Below, one piece after another: positions 34,695-42,731 of a stretch of 57,996 bases of DNA (the first letter of the stretch is position 1; every line of letters begins with the position of its first letter). Source of the stretch: an uncultured Opitutales bacterium. GTDB taxonomy: Bacteria > Verrucomicrobiota > Verrucomicrobiia > Opitutales > Intestinicryptomonadaceae. The translations under genes and the position numbers were made by a program. Where the stretch lies: assembly GCA_944389315.1 (NCBI GenBank), contig CALXLX010000027.1, positions 1-57,996 on the forward strand. Direction: 5' to 3'. Below the pieces are notes generated by a model, which saw nothing but the letters and a program-made list of their open reading frames with translations, had not been told where the DNA came from and ran no database searches.

Positions 34695-36116
34695 ATGAGA
34701 TTTTTGCCTCTCAATCATGTTTTTACTCTAATAATATTTATCTCCGTGCCCATGCGCGTCTTTGCCGCCGACTACTATGTAAGCTCCTCGGCAGGCAGCG
34801 ACTCTTTCGACGGGAGCGCGAATAGACCCTTCAAAAGCATTGCAAAGGCCCTGAGCCTTCCCGGGAAGAAAAGCATATTTTTAAAGCGGGGAGACGTTTT
34901 TTACGAAAGCATAAAAAATGTTTCGGACACGCGCATAGCGCCGTACGGGAAGGGCGGGGGAAAGCCCGTATTGTGCGGCTTTAGGGTGCTCGAAAATCCG
35001 AAGGCTTGGCGCAAGGTGGCAGAGGATTTATGGCGGCTAGACTTGCATTCCGACGCCGATTTCTCCGGAATGCCGCGGCAAAAAACGCCCATATTCGACA
35101 GCATAGGCTTTATTTATGACTCCTCCCAAAATGAGATTCACGGCCGCCGTCTAAAGTGTATAGACGACATGCGCCGCGATTGGGATTTTGTAGTCTCGTC
35201 TTTGCCGGAACCTGAATTTTCCCTCTCCCAAGAGCGGATTGCCTCGGACTATCGCGGGGATAACCTGCGCTATTTATATTTAAAACTATCCCGTTCCCCC
35301 GCGGCGCTGTCTCTTAGCTTTGCCACCTATATTACGGCAATTTCTTCCGCCAAAAACTGCGCTTTTGAAGGCTTCAAAATTTGCGGCTTTGCACTGCACG
35401 GATTCCAGCTTGTAAAGGACAGTGTCCTGGACGGGCTATGGATAGACGCCATAGGCGGGGGCATGCGCTATGCGGCAAGCCGAGACGTCATAGAAAGGCT
35501 CGGCAACGGCATAGAATTCTGGGCCTCCGACGGAGCCTCAGACGGCGGAAACACCGTGAGAAACTGCCTCATATCCCGCACCTACGATTGCGGCTCGACG
35601 ATTCAGGGCGTTGGAACCCGTTTAAAAAGCCCAGCAAACATAAGGTTTGAGAACAACAGGTTCTTCAGGTGCAGGCAGGCTTTCGAGCATTTTTTGTCGT
35701 CTAAAATATCGGGCGGCCTGTCGTATGAAAATTGTTCCTTCACGGGCAACATAGGCTTTGAATGCGGCCTTAACGGCTTCGACTCCCCGGAGCCGCGCGA
35801 CGCCATGTTCCTGTCGTACGACAAAATCTCATGCACTGTGGAAATCTCAAAAAACAAGTCCTACTTTTCAAACGGGTATTTTGGCAGGGTTGTAAGCGGC
35901 AAATTTTTTTGCAACGAGTTCTTCCTGGAAGAGACAGTCTATTTGTACAAAGGCTTAAACGGTAAAACCATACTTGCCTCCGATTCCGATTCAATCGAGG
36001 AATTTTCAAGGCTCTTCGGAAACAATACCAACAAAGTGAAAATACTATCCGCTTCGGAAGCAAAAGCCTTGCGCGCTAAAATAATTGCCGAGATCTTTCC
36101 GGAGTTCGCAAAATAG
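34695..36116 (+). CDS. Secreted right-handed beta-helix protein, DUF1565-like N-terminus
   Basis: The 473-residue exported protein (signal MRFLPLNHVFTLIIFISVPMRVFAA) begins its mature part with YYVSSSAGSDSFDGSANRPF and KSIAKALSLPGKKSIFLKRGD, the start of many beta-helix carbohydrate enzymes and DUF1565 proteins. Coil-like repeats follow: CAFEGFKICGFALHGFQL, NTVRNCLISRTYDCGS, NIRFENNRFFRCRQAF and LSYENCSFTGNIGFE. Helical C-terminal residues end the protein. Likely a polysaccharide lyase or hydrolase, or a binder, of unknown substrate. It is divergent from the acyltransferase remnant and downstream of the GH106 gene, so all may deal with one rhamnose-containing glycan. Confidence 0.65.
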   Translation: MRFLPLNHVFTLIIFISVPMRVFAADYYVSSSAGSDSFDGSANRPFKSIAKALSLPGKKSIFLKRGDVFYESIKNVSDTRIAPYGKGGGKPVLCGFRVLENPKAWRKVAEDLWRLDLHSDADFSGMPRQKTPIFDSIGFIYDSSQNEIHGRRLKCIDDMRRDWDFVVSSLPEPEFSLSQERIASDYRGDNLRYLYLKLSRSPAALSLSFATYITAISSAKNCAFEGFKICGFALHGFQLVKDSVLDGLWIDAIGGGMRYAASRDVIERLGNGIEFWASDGASDGGNTVRNCLISRTYDCGSTIQGVGTRLKSPANIRFENNRFFRCRQAFEHFLSSKISGGLSYENCSFTGNIGFECGLNGFDSPEPRDAMFLSYDKISCTVEISKNKSYFSNGYFGRVVSGKFFCNEFFLEETVYLYKGLNGKTILASDSDSIEEFSRLFGNNTNKVKILSASEAKALRAKIIAEIFPEFAK

Positions 36117-36343
36117 GGCGGCGCCTTATGCGTTCCCGCGACTGCCGCCCGCATTATATAATATCGTACGCGCAAGGAACTTTTCGCGCAGATGAATGAT
36201 TTTTCTTTGTACGGGTTCTTCGGAAAAGGAATATTTTTTTATATGTCTGCGCATTTCAGCCGTCCGCAGGCGGGCATTGCATTAGGCTTCCTGCGCCTAT
36301 GGCGCTGCAACCTTTGGGGAGATTTTAACCCTTATATGCACGC

Positions 36344-36375
36344 AAAAAAAAGCGGCTTCCCAAGTGGAAAGCCGC
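36344..36375 (-). terminator. Rho-independent terminator for ppdK
   Basis: Stem GCGGCTT/AAGCCGC (36352-36358 with 36369-36375), with T8 on the minus strand (A8 at 36344-36351). It is 26 nt beyond the ppdK stop. Confidence 0.85.
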
Positions 36376-36400
36376 CTAAATGCCAAGATTTTACTAAGGG

Positions 36401-39163
36401 CTATTTAATGGCAGCCTGAGCCGCCGCAAGCCTTGCCACGGGAACGCGGGGCGGCGAGCAGCTGACGTAGTTTAAGCCGACGTCGTTGAAGAAGGATATG
36501 GAATCCGGATCTCCGCCGTGCTCTCCGCAAACGCCGAGCTTGAGGTTCTTCTTTACGCTTCTGCCTTTCTGCGCGCCTATCTTCACCAGCTGGCCTATGC
36601 CGCCCTGGTCTATGCTCGCGAAGGGGTTCTTCGGGAGTATGTCCAGCTCCTTGTAGCGGCCGAGGAAAGAGCCGGAATCGTCGCGGCTCATGCCAAGACC
36701 CGTCTGGGTAAGGTCGTTCGTGCCGAACGAGAAGAACTCCGCCTCCTGGGCGATTTCGTCGGCGGTGAGGGCTCCGCGGGGAATCTCTATCATGGTGCCA
36801 ACCATGTAGTCTATCTTCACGCCCTTTTCCTTCATCACGCTCTTTGCAACCTCGTGAATGAGGCCAGCCTGGTACTTGAGCTCCTGGACGAAACCGACCA
36901 GCGGCACCATAACCTCGGGCTTTACCTTCAGCTTCTTGTTTGCCTTCATCACGTTTGCGGCAGCCTCGAATATCGCGCGAGCCTGCATCTGGGTGATTTC
37001 CGGATAGCTGTTGCCCAAACGGCAGCCTCTGTGCCCGAGCATCGGGTTCTGCTCCTCGAGAGCCTTGCACCTCTCGGCGACCATCTCGGGCGAGAGGTTC
37101 ATCTTCTCGGCCAAGGCGTTGCGAGCCGCGCCGTCGTGCGGGAGGAACTCGTGCAGCGGCGGGTCGAGCAGGCGTATCGTCACGGGCAGGCCTTTCATGG
37201 CCTTGAATATGCCCTCAAAGTCCTTGCGCTGGAAGGGCAGGAGCTTCGCCAAAGCCTTCTGGCGTTCCTCCTTGTCCGAGGAAAGTATCATCTCTCTGAC
37301 GTAGTCTATCCTGTCTCCCTCGAAGAACATGTGCTCCGTACGGCAAAGGCCTATGCCCTCGGCGCCAAGCTCTATGGCGCGCTGCGCCTGCGCGGGGCTG
37401 TCCGCATTGGTCCTTACGCCGAGCTTACGGAACGAATCCGCCCACTTCATGACTGTTGCAAAAAGCTGGTATGTGTAGCTCTTCTTCGGATTCATCTTGC
37501 CGGAAAGCACGCGGATAACCTCGCTGTCGGCGGCCTTAATCTCGCCGGCGTATATCTCGCCGGTGGTGCCGTCTATGGAGATGCACTCGCCCTCCTTGAT
37601 GACAGTGCCGTTCACCGTCATCAGGCGCTTAGCGTAGTCTATATGTACGTCGGAGGCGCCGCATATGCAAACCTTGCCCATCTGGCGGGCAACCAGCGCC
37701 GCGTGCGAGCTTACACCGCCGCGCGATGTAAGTATGCCCTCGGAAGCTATCATGCCGCGCAAATCCTCTGGCGAGGTCTCCTCTCTGCAGATTACAACCT
37801 TAATGCCCTGGGCGTGCATAAGCTCCGCCTTGGAGGCGGTAAATACAACCTGGCCGCAAGCCGCTCCGGGGCCGGCCGCCAAGCCCTTGGCCAGCGGCTT
37901 TGCCTTCTTGAGGGCGGCAGAGTCGAACACCGGAACCAGCAGCGTGGAGATGGAGTCCGCAGGAATCTTCTTTACCGCGGTCTTAACATCCATGAGCTTT
38001 TCCTTGTTCATCTCAACGGCTATCCTGACCGCAGCCAGACCCGTGCGCTTGCCGTTTCTGGTCTGGAGCATGAAAAGCTTGTTCTCCTCTATGGTGAACT
38101 CAAAGTCCTGCATGTCGCGGAAATGCCTCTCGAGCTTCTTGCGTATGTCGAGCAGCTGCTTGTAGGCCTTGGGCATGTCCTTGCCCAGATTTGCTATCTG
38201 GTTGGGCGTGCGTACTCCCGCGACAACGTCCTCTCCCTGGGCGTTAATAAGATACTCGCCGTAGAAAACGTTCTCTCCGTTGGCAGGGTCCCTCGTGAAG
38301 GCGACGCCCGTGGCGGAAGTGTCTCCCTTGTTGCCGAAAACCATAGTCTGCACGTTGACGGCCGTGCCCCAGCTCGATGGTATGCCGTACTTCTGGCGGT
38401 AGATTATGGCCCTCTCGTTCATCCACGAACCGAACACCGCGCCTATGGCGCCCCAGAGCTGCTCGTAAACGTCCTGCGGGAACTCCTTGCCCTTGCGGCT
38501 CTTGATGAGTGCCTTGTAGCGCTTTACAAGCTCCTTTAAGTCGTCGACATTAAGCTCGGTGTCGAGCGTCTTGCCTATCTCGGCCTTGAGAGTTTCCATA
38601 ACCTCGTGGAAGGGCTCGGGATCGGACTCGCTCAGAGCCACAACTCCCATTACGACGTCTCCGTACATCTGGATGAAGCGGCGGTAGCAGTCGTACGCAA
38701 AGCGCGGGTTGTTGGTCTTCTGCGCCAGACCCTCGACGGTTTTGTCGTTGAGGCCGAGATTTAAGATGGTATCCATCATGCCAGGCATGGACTCCCTCGC
38801 GCCAGAGCGAACCGAGAACAAAAGCGGATTCTTCTCGTCGCCGAACTTGTTGCCCATCTGGGCCTCCACGGAGGCTACGCCCTCCTTGACGAGCTTCTCA
38901 AGCTCCTTGGGGTATTTCTTTTTGTTGTCGTAGTAGTATGTGCAAACTTCCGTCGTGATTGTGAATCCCGGAGGCACGGGCAGGCCTATCCTGGCCATTT
39001 CCGCAAGGTTTGCTCCCTTGCCGCCCAGCAACGCCCTCATCGAGGCGTCACCGTCGGTCTTCTTGCCGAACAAGTAGGTGTATTTTGTTTTCTTAGCCTT
39101 TCCAACGGCGGCCGCCGGCTTCGCCTTTTTGGAGGGCTTTTTCTTTGTTGCTGTTCTTGCCAT
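36401..39163 (-). CDS. ppdK: Pyruvate, phosphate dikinase
   Basis: Reversibly converts pyruvate, ATP and phosphate to PEP, AMP and PPi, typical of PPi-based anaerobic glycolysis. At 920 residues it has full length. The ATP-grasp domain begins with [23 protein letters not shown]; the swivelling domain carries the phospho-His487 in [16 protein letters not shown]; the PEP/pyruvate barrel has [22 protein letters not shown] and [18 protein letters not shown]. It also has an unusual Lys/Ala-rich N-terminal extension of about 27 residues ([19 protein letters not shown]). A GC-rich hairpin lies in its leader. The codon bias of this gene creates a long meaningless antisense frame. Confidence 0.95.
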   Translation of the reverse strand: MARTATKKKPSKKAKPAAAVGKAKKTKYTYLFGKKTDGDASMRALLGGKGANLAEMARIGLPVPPGFTITTEVCTYYYDNKKKYPKELEKLVKEGVASVEAQMGNKFGDEKNPLLFSVRSGARESMPGMMDTILNLGLNDKTVEGLAQKTNNPRFAYDCYRRFIQMYGDVVMGVVALSESDPEPFHEVMETLKAEIGKTLDTELNVDDLKELVKRYKALIKSRKGKEFPQDVYEQLWGAIGAVFGSWMNERAIIYRQKYGIPSSWGTAVNVQTMVFGNKGDTSATGVAFTRDPANGENVFYGEYLINAQGEDVVAGVRTPNQIANLGKDMPKAYKQLLDIRKKLERHFRDMQDFEFTIEENKLFMLQTRNGKRTGLAAVRIAVEMNKEKLMDVKTAVKKIPADSISTLLVPVFDSAALKKAKPLAKGLAAGPGAACGQVVFTASKAELMHAQGIKVVICREETSPEDLRGMIASEGILTSRGGVSSHAALVARQMGKVCICGASDVHIDYAKRLMTVNGTVIKEGECISIDGTTGEIYAGEIKAADSEVIRVLSGKMNPKKSYTYQLFATVMKWADSFRKLGVRTNADSPAQAQRAIELGAEGIGLCRTEHMFFEGDRIDYVREMILSSDKEERQKALAKLLPFQRKDFEGIFKAMKGLPVTIRLLDPPLHEFLPHDGAARNALAEKMNLSPEMVAERCKALEEQNPMLGHRGCRLGNSYPEITQMQARAIFEAAANVMKANKKLKVKPEVMVPLVGFVQELKYQAGLIHEVAKSVMKEKGVKIDYMVGTMIEIPRGALTADEIAQEAEFFSFGTNDLTQTGLGMSRDDSGSFLGRYKELDILPKNPFASIDQGGIGQLVKIGAQKGRSVKKNLKLGVCGEHGGDPDSISFFNDVGLNYVSCSPPRVPVARLAAAQAAIK

Positions 39164-39202
39164 ATATTTTGTTTATTGTTGCTTGAAAAAATGAATAAAC
39201 GT

Positions 39203-39240
39203 TAAAACAACCCCGCATGCGGTAGTGTCCTCGTGCGGGG
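39203..39240 (-). promoter_or_regulatory. Hairpin with U-rich tail in the ppdK leader (candidate attenuator)
   Basis: Perfect 7-bp stem CCCCGCA/TGCGGGG (39211-39217 with 39234-39240). On the minus strand it is followed by TTGTTTT. It sits 40-77 nt upstream of the ppdK ATG. It could be a leader terminator or attenuator, or simply stop antisense-strand read-through ahead of the divergent gene. Confidence 0.35.
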
Positions 39241-39364
39241 AATTTACAACCAATCTTTTAAGGCGGCTTTTCGCCAAGTCAACAGTTTTATTGAGGGCAT
39301 TTTGAGATTTTTCGGCATATTATAAATCTTGAAATGCGCGGCATTTCGGTTAAAAAGAAAAGCC

Positions 39365-40324
39365 ATGAAAATTTCGATATTGGACGGTTATACCGTAAAC
39401 CCCGGAGACCTGTCTTGGGACTCCGTAAAATCCCTGGCAGACTCCTTCGAAGTGTTCGACCGTACTCCAGCCTCGCTCGTATCCGAGCGGGCTGCAAACT
39501 CGCAGATTGTGCTGACAAACAAAGTTGTATTGGACAAGTCCAAGCTAGACACTCTTCCGGACTTGCGCTACATAGGCGTCTTGGCGACGGGATACAATGT
39601 TGTGGATTTGCAGGAGTGCCGCAGGCGCGGCATATGCGTGACCAACATACCCGCATACAGCACCATGAGTGTCGCCCAGACGGTTTTTGCGTACATACTA
39701 TTTCTCGCAAACTCCGTGGAGAGGCATTTTGAAAGCACGCGCGCGGGAGACTGGTGCAAGTCTGCGGATTTCGCCTATACTCTGTCTGAAATTAAGGAGC
39801 TTGACGGCATGTCTTTGGGGATAGTCGGGTACGGCCAGATAGGCCGGGCGGTGGCAAAAATAGCGCGGGCTTTCGGCATGAATGTTAGGGCCTTTGCGCC
39901 GAGCCGCAAGCCCGGCACTTCCGACGAGACCGCCAGTTTTTGCACACTTGAAGAAATACTTTCACTCTCGGACATAGTCAGCCTTAACTGCCCTCTAAAC
40001 GACAGGACAAAAGATCTCATAAATAAAGAGAGCATCTCTATTATGAAGAAATCCGCCTGGCTGATAAACGCGGGGCGGGGCCCCCTTGTAAACGAGCGGG
40101 ACTTGGCAGACGCCCTAAACGGCGGTGCCATAGCCGCCTACTGCGCGGACGTGCTTTCCGTGGAGCCTCCCTCGGACGGGAATCCGCTACTTTCTGCGAA
40201 AAACAGCTTCATAACGCCCCACTGCGCGTGGGCCAGCCGCGAGGCAAGGAGCCGGCTAATAAAAATAGCCGCCTCAAACATAGCCGCATGGCTTGAAGGC
40301 AAACCCCAGAACGTGGTGTTCTGA
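39365..40324 (+). CDS. D-isomer-specific 2-hydroxyacid dehydrogenase (glycerate dehydrogenase-like)
   Basis: NAD(P)-dependent oxidoreductase interconverting a 2-oxoacid and its D-hydroxyacid; hydroxypyruvate/glycerate is the likeliest pair for this subgroup. At 319 residues it has normal length. The Rossmann motif is GYGQIGRAVAKIARAFGM. Catalytic residues: Arg in LINAGRGPLVNE (with the second Arg-binding region DIVSLNCPLNDRTKDLI), Glu in DVLSVEPP and His in ITPHCAWAS. ATG 39365 gives MKISILDGYTVNPGDLSW, a start seen in HprA-like enzymes. The upstream ATG at 39329 adds a non-conserved leader. It is divergent from ppdK. Confidence 0.88.
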   Translation: MKISILDGYTVNPGDLSWDSVKSLADSFEVFDRTPASLVSERAANSQIVLTNKVVLDKSKLDTLPDLRYIGVLATGYNVVDLQECRRRGICVTNIPAYSTMSVAQTVFAYILFLANSVERHFESTRAGDWCKSADFAYTLSEIKELDGMSLGIVGYGQIGRAVAKIARAFGMNVRAFAPSRKPGTSDETASFCTLEEILSLSDIVSLNCPLNDRTKDLINKESISIMKKSAWLINAGRGPLVNERDLADALNGGAIAAYCADVLSVEPPSDGNPLLSAKNSFITPHCAWASREARSRLIKIAASNIAAWLEGKPQNVVF

Positions 40325-40558
40325 TTCCCCGTTTTTTTGAGGTTTCCCGCGGGGGCGCCTGGGGAACAAGGCGGAAGCAAGATTTTGCGTTTTTTTTCCC
40401 TATATATTTTTCCCCGTCATATGCGGGGTATTTGAAGCCTTTATCTGCAGGCGGGCCTATGGAAGGCTTGCCTGCGGATAGATGCGGCAAAATTTATGCA
40501 TCCAATGCGCGTGTTATAGAAATGCTCTTTGCATATCCATGCAGATGGATATATGTTT

Positions 40559-41152
40559 TCAGATAAACCAAGATTTAGCCTCTGATAAGGGGTGGTTTAT
40601 TCTCCAACACATAAATTCGCCGAGGCTTCTTACGCCGTATATAAGCACCGCCGCGCAGAATTCTATGCCGCAGATTTTCTCCGAGTCTGGCGCGGCGAAT
40701 TTCAGCGCGAGAATGTCGGCCCGCTTTTGGGGAGTGAGCATGGATTTTATCCTGTCTGCGACAGATTCAAAATAACCGTCGTACTTGGAGCTTTCGAGTA
40801 TGTTTATAATGTCCAATGTCCAGGGCCTGCCGCGGGAATCCGCGCACCGCATATGCCATTCGAGACATTTTTCTTCGGTATCCGATAGATTTTTGAAACT
40901 CGCGCTTTCCGCATTAAGATTCTTCGCGACGCGGCCCATTATTTCAAACGAACGCGCTTCGTCTAAGACGGGGGTGTAAAAATGTATGTCTATATCCAGA
41001 TGTTTGGCAATCAAACCCGTGCGGACGGACCCCACCAAGTCCGCGCGGGTGTTGCCATCGCGCAAAATTTCTAAAACTTTGCCCGAAGCTAAAACTTCCT
41101 TGGCCGCGGCAAGATTGCCTGCCGAGACCCCATCCATTTCTTCGGGCGTCAT
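40559..41152 (-). CDS. Putative nucleotidyltransferase-fold protein
   Basis: A 197-residue cytoplasmic protein. DLVGSVRTGLIAKHLDIDIHFYT contains a Gly-Ser (41-42) and Asp53-x-Asp55 spacing as in polymerase-beta-type nucleotidyltransferases, and a further Asp in RPWTLDIINI could be the third carboxylate. The C-terminal half is helical. It begins 4 nt after the stop of the secreted hydrolase gene, so it is co-transcribed although the partner is exported. The family is not securely recognised; it could bind nucleotides without catalysis. Function unknown. Confidence 0.5.
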   Translation of the reverse strand: MTPEEMDGVSAGNLAAAKEVLASGKVLEILRDGNTRADLVGSVRTGLIAKHLDIDIHFYTPVLDEARSFEIMGRVAKNLNAESASFKNLSDTEEKCLEWHMRCADSRGRPWTLDIINILESSKYDGYFESVADRIKSMLTPQKRADILALKFAAPDSEKICGIEFCAAVLIYGVRSLGEFMCWRINHPLSEAKSWFI

Positions 41153-41156
41153 AGGC

Positions 41157-42485
41157 TTATTTCTCAGACTTTTTGGACACGGCCTCCGATACCATTTCCA
41201 CCAGCTTTTTCCGCGTCTCTATGCAGGCTGGGTTGTCCTCGTTGAACATTGTGTCGACATGAACCCCGCCGTATTCGGAAACGCAGTTTAAAATTTTCCT
41301 GTCGCCCAGACGCGCCATGCGCTCGTCCCAGCCGTATTGGGCGCCGTTCCATTTGCTCGGCCAGGCGTTGGAGTTGACCCTTACAAGGCACAGCCATTTC
41401 TTGGCAATTTCATCGTTCCTTAAGGCTATGTAGTTTGCGGCTATCTCGCCCCTGGAAAATCCGGTGAATATGTACGCTCTCGGATCTGCCCCAAAGTATT
41501 TTTCGGCGTCCTTGAGAGCGGCTAGGCAGTATTCGACAGTAAGGTCGGGGCTGCCCCAGGCGTTTATCTGCTCGCGCTTGCCGTCCTTGCTGACGAAGGG
41601 CAGGGTAAGTACTATAAAATCCTTCCCGCGTGACATCGCCGAACCCAGATTTGCCTGTGTCAGATATCCTGTGGAATAACAACACGCACTCGGATAATAA
41701 AATACGTTGCCGGTGTATTCAACTATGAGCGGATATTTTTTCCCCTTCTCCCAGTTGTCGGGCAGGAAAACCGCATGGACGATGTCTGTATCCTCGTATC
41801 CCTTAAGTTTTCTGAAAAATCTAAGGCCAGCCTTAGGCGTGGTTCCCAAAGGCAGAATCTCCGGCGTTTTATATCTGGCGTCTAGCGCGGCCCGGTTTAC
41901 CTTGGCGTTGGGCTCTCCGCATGGAGAAATATCCTTAATCTGCAATTTTGCCGAATTGGAGTATAGGCTGCGCCCGCTGGAATCCTTCTTTGCGGGGCCT
42001 TTCCTGTCTACTACAATTTCAACCGATGAAATTTTAGACCTGTCGACGCAGTCCGAAACCGCGTCTTTCCCCGGATAATGTGTCTCGAGGTCTATCCTGA
42101 AGGGCTTTTCCTCGTCCGGCTTGAGGGTGCAAAACCCTTTGCCCTCCCATATGGCGCCGGAATATCCTCCTTTTGAATGCGCCCATATGGAAAACTTCAC
42201 TTCCTTGTCCGAAAGATTCTTTACCGTGAGGCTTACATATTTGTAGTCGGAAAGGTCGAAGGCGTCATTCTTATCCTTCGGTACAACTTTAAATATGGGG
42301 TAATCTTCCGATTCCTGGCCTTCAAATATGAACCCGTCTGCCGTTTTGGAAATCTTGCCGGCTTTATTTGTTTGGGTATCTATGGAATTTTCCTTTAACT
42401 CGGCGGCAGATACGCTTAGGGCATATAGGAATGCTCCCATTGTTAAAATCTTAGGAAATATATTTATTCTGTTTGGAATCTTCAT
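41157..42485 (-). CDS. Secreted alpha/beta-hydrolase (putative carbohydrate esterase)
   Basis: ATG 42485 gives a 442-residue protein with a signal peptide (hydrophobic ILTMGAFLYALSVSA, cleaved near AAE). Upstream in-frame starts add a non-signal leader. Residues about 35-190 are a beta-sandwich resembling carbohydrate-binding modules (YVSLTVKNLSDKEVKFSIWAHS). Residues about 215-440 form an alpha/beta-hydrolase: nucleophile Ser344 in GFSRG, and probable catalytic His409 in GGVHVD. It probably de-esterifies plant or host glycans. It is divergent from the PEP-CTERM gene and co-transcribed with the nucleotidyltransferase-like gene. Confidence 0.7.
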   Translation of the reverse strand: MKIPNRINIFPKILTMGAFLYALSVSAAELKENSIDTQTNKAGKISKTADGFIFEGQESEDYPIFKVVPKDKNDAFDLSDYKYVSLTVKNLSDKEVKFSIWAHSKGGYSGAIWEGKGFCTLKPDEEKPFRIDLETHYPGKDAVSDCVDRSKISSVEIVVDRKGPAKKDSSGRSLYSNSAKLQIKDISPCGEPNAKVNRAALDARYKTPEILPLGTTPKAGLRFFRKLKGYEDTDIVHAVFLPDNWEKGKKYPLIVEYTGNVFYYPSACCYSTGYLTQANLGSAMSRGKDFIVLTLPFVSKDGKREQINAWGSPDLTVEYCLAALKDAEKYFGADPRAYIFTGFSRGEIAANYIALRNDEIAKKWLCLVRVNSNAWPSKWNGAQYGWDERMARLGDRKILNCVSEYGGVHVDTMFNEDNPACIETRKKLVEMVSEAVSKKSEK

Positions 42486-42632
42486 ATCGATTATTATTTC
42501 GCTATTATTCAGTAATTTCCCAAGCAATATAGACATTTGTATCTTTCTCCAAAGAGATACATTAGTCAACACTTTTGAGCATATATCTATGCGGGAAAAT
42601 CTGTGAAAATTTTTGTTTTTATAGAAGAAGTC

Positions 42633-42661
42633 TTGACCAAATCATTCTGAAGGAATTTAAT
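42633..42661 (+). promoter_or_regulatory. Candidate sigma70-type promoter of the PEP-CTERM protein gene
   Basis: TTGACC (42633-42638), 17-nt spacer, TTTAAT (42656-42661). It predicts a leader of about 64 nt before ATG 42732. The gene itself has no clear Shine-Dalgarno. Confidence 0.5.
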
Positions 42662-42731
42662 AGGAGCGTGATTTCAGTCAGTTCTCTTTGCTAAAGACAC
42701 ATTTGATAACCTCAAAGATATTTATCCTGCT

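Noticed and set aside
36518..38539. 673-codon plus-strand open frame
   Set aside because: Exactly antisense to ppdK. It arises from that gene's codon bias and has no start signals or family likeness.
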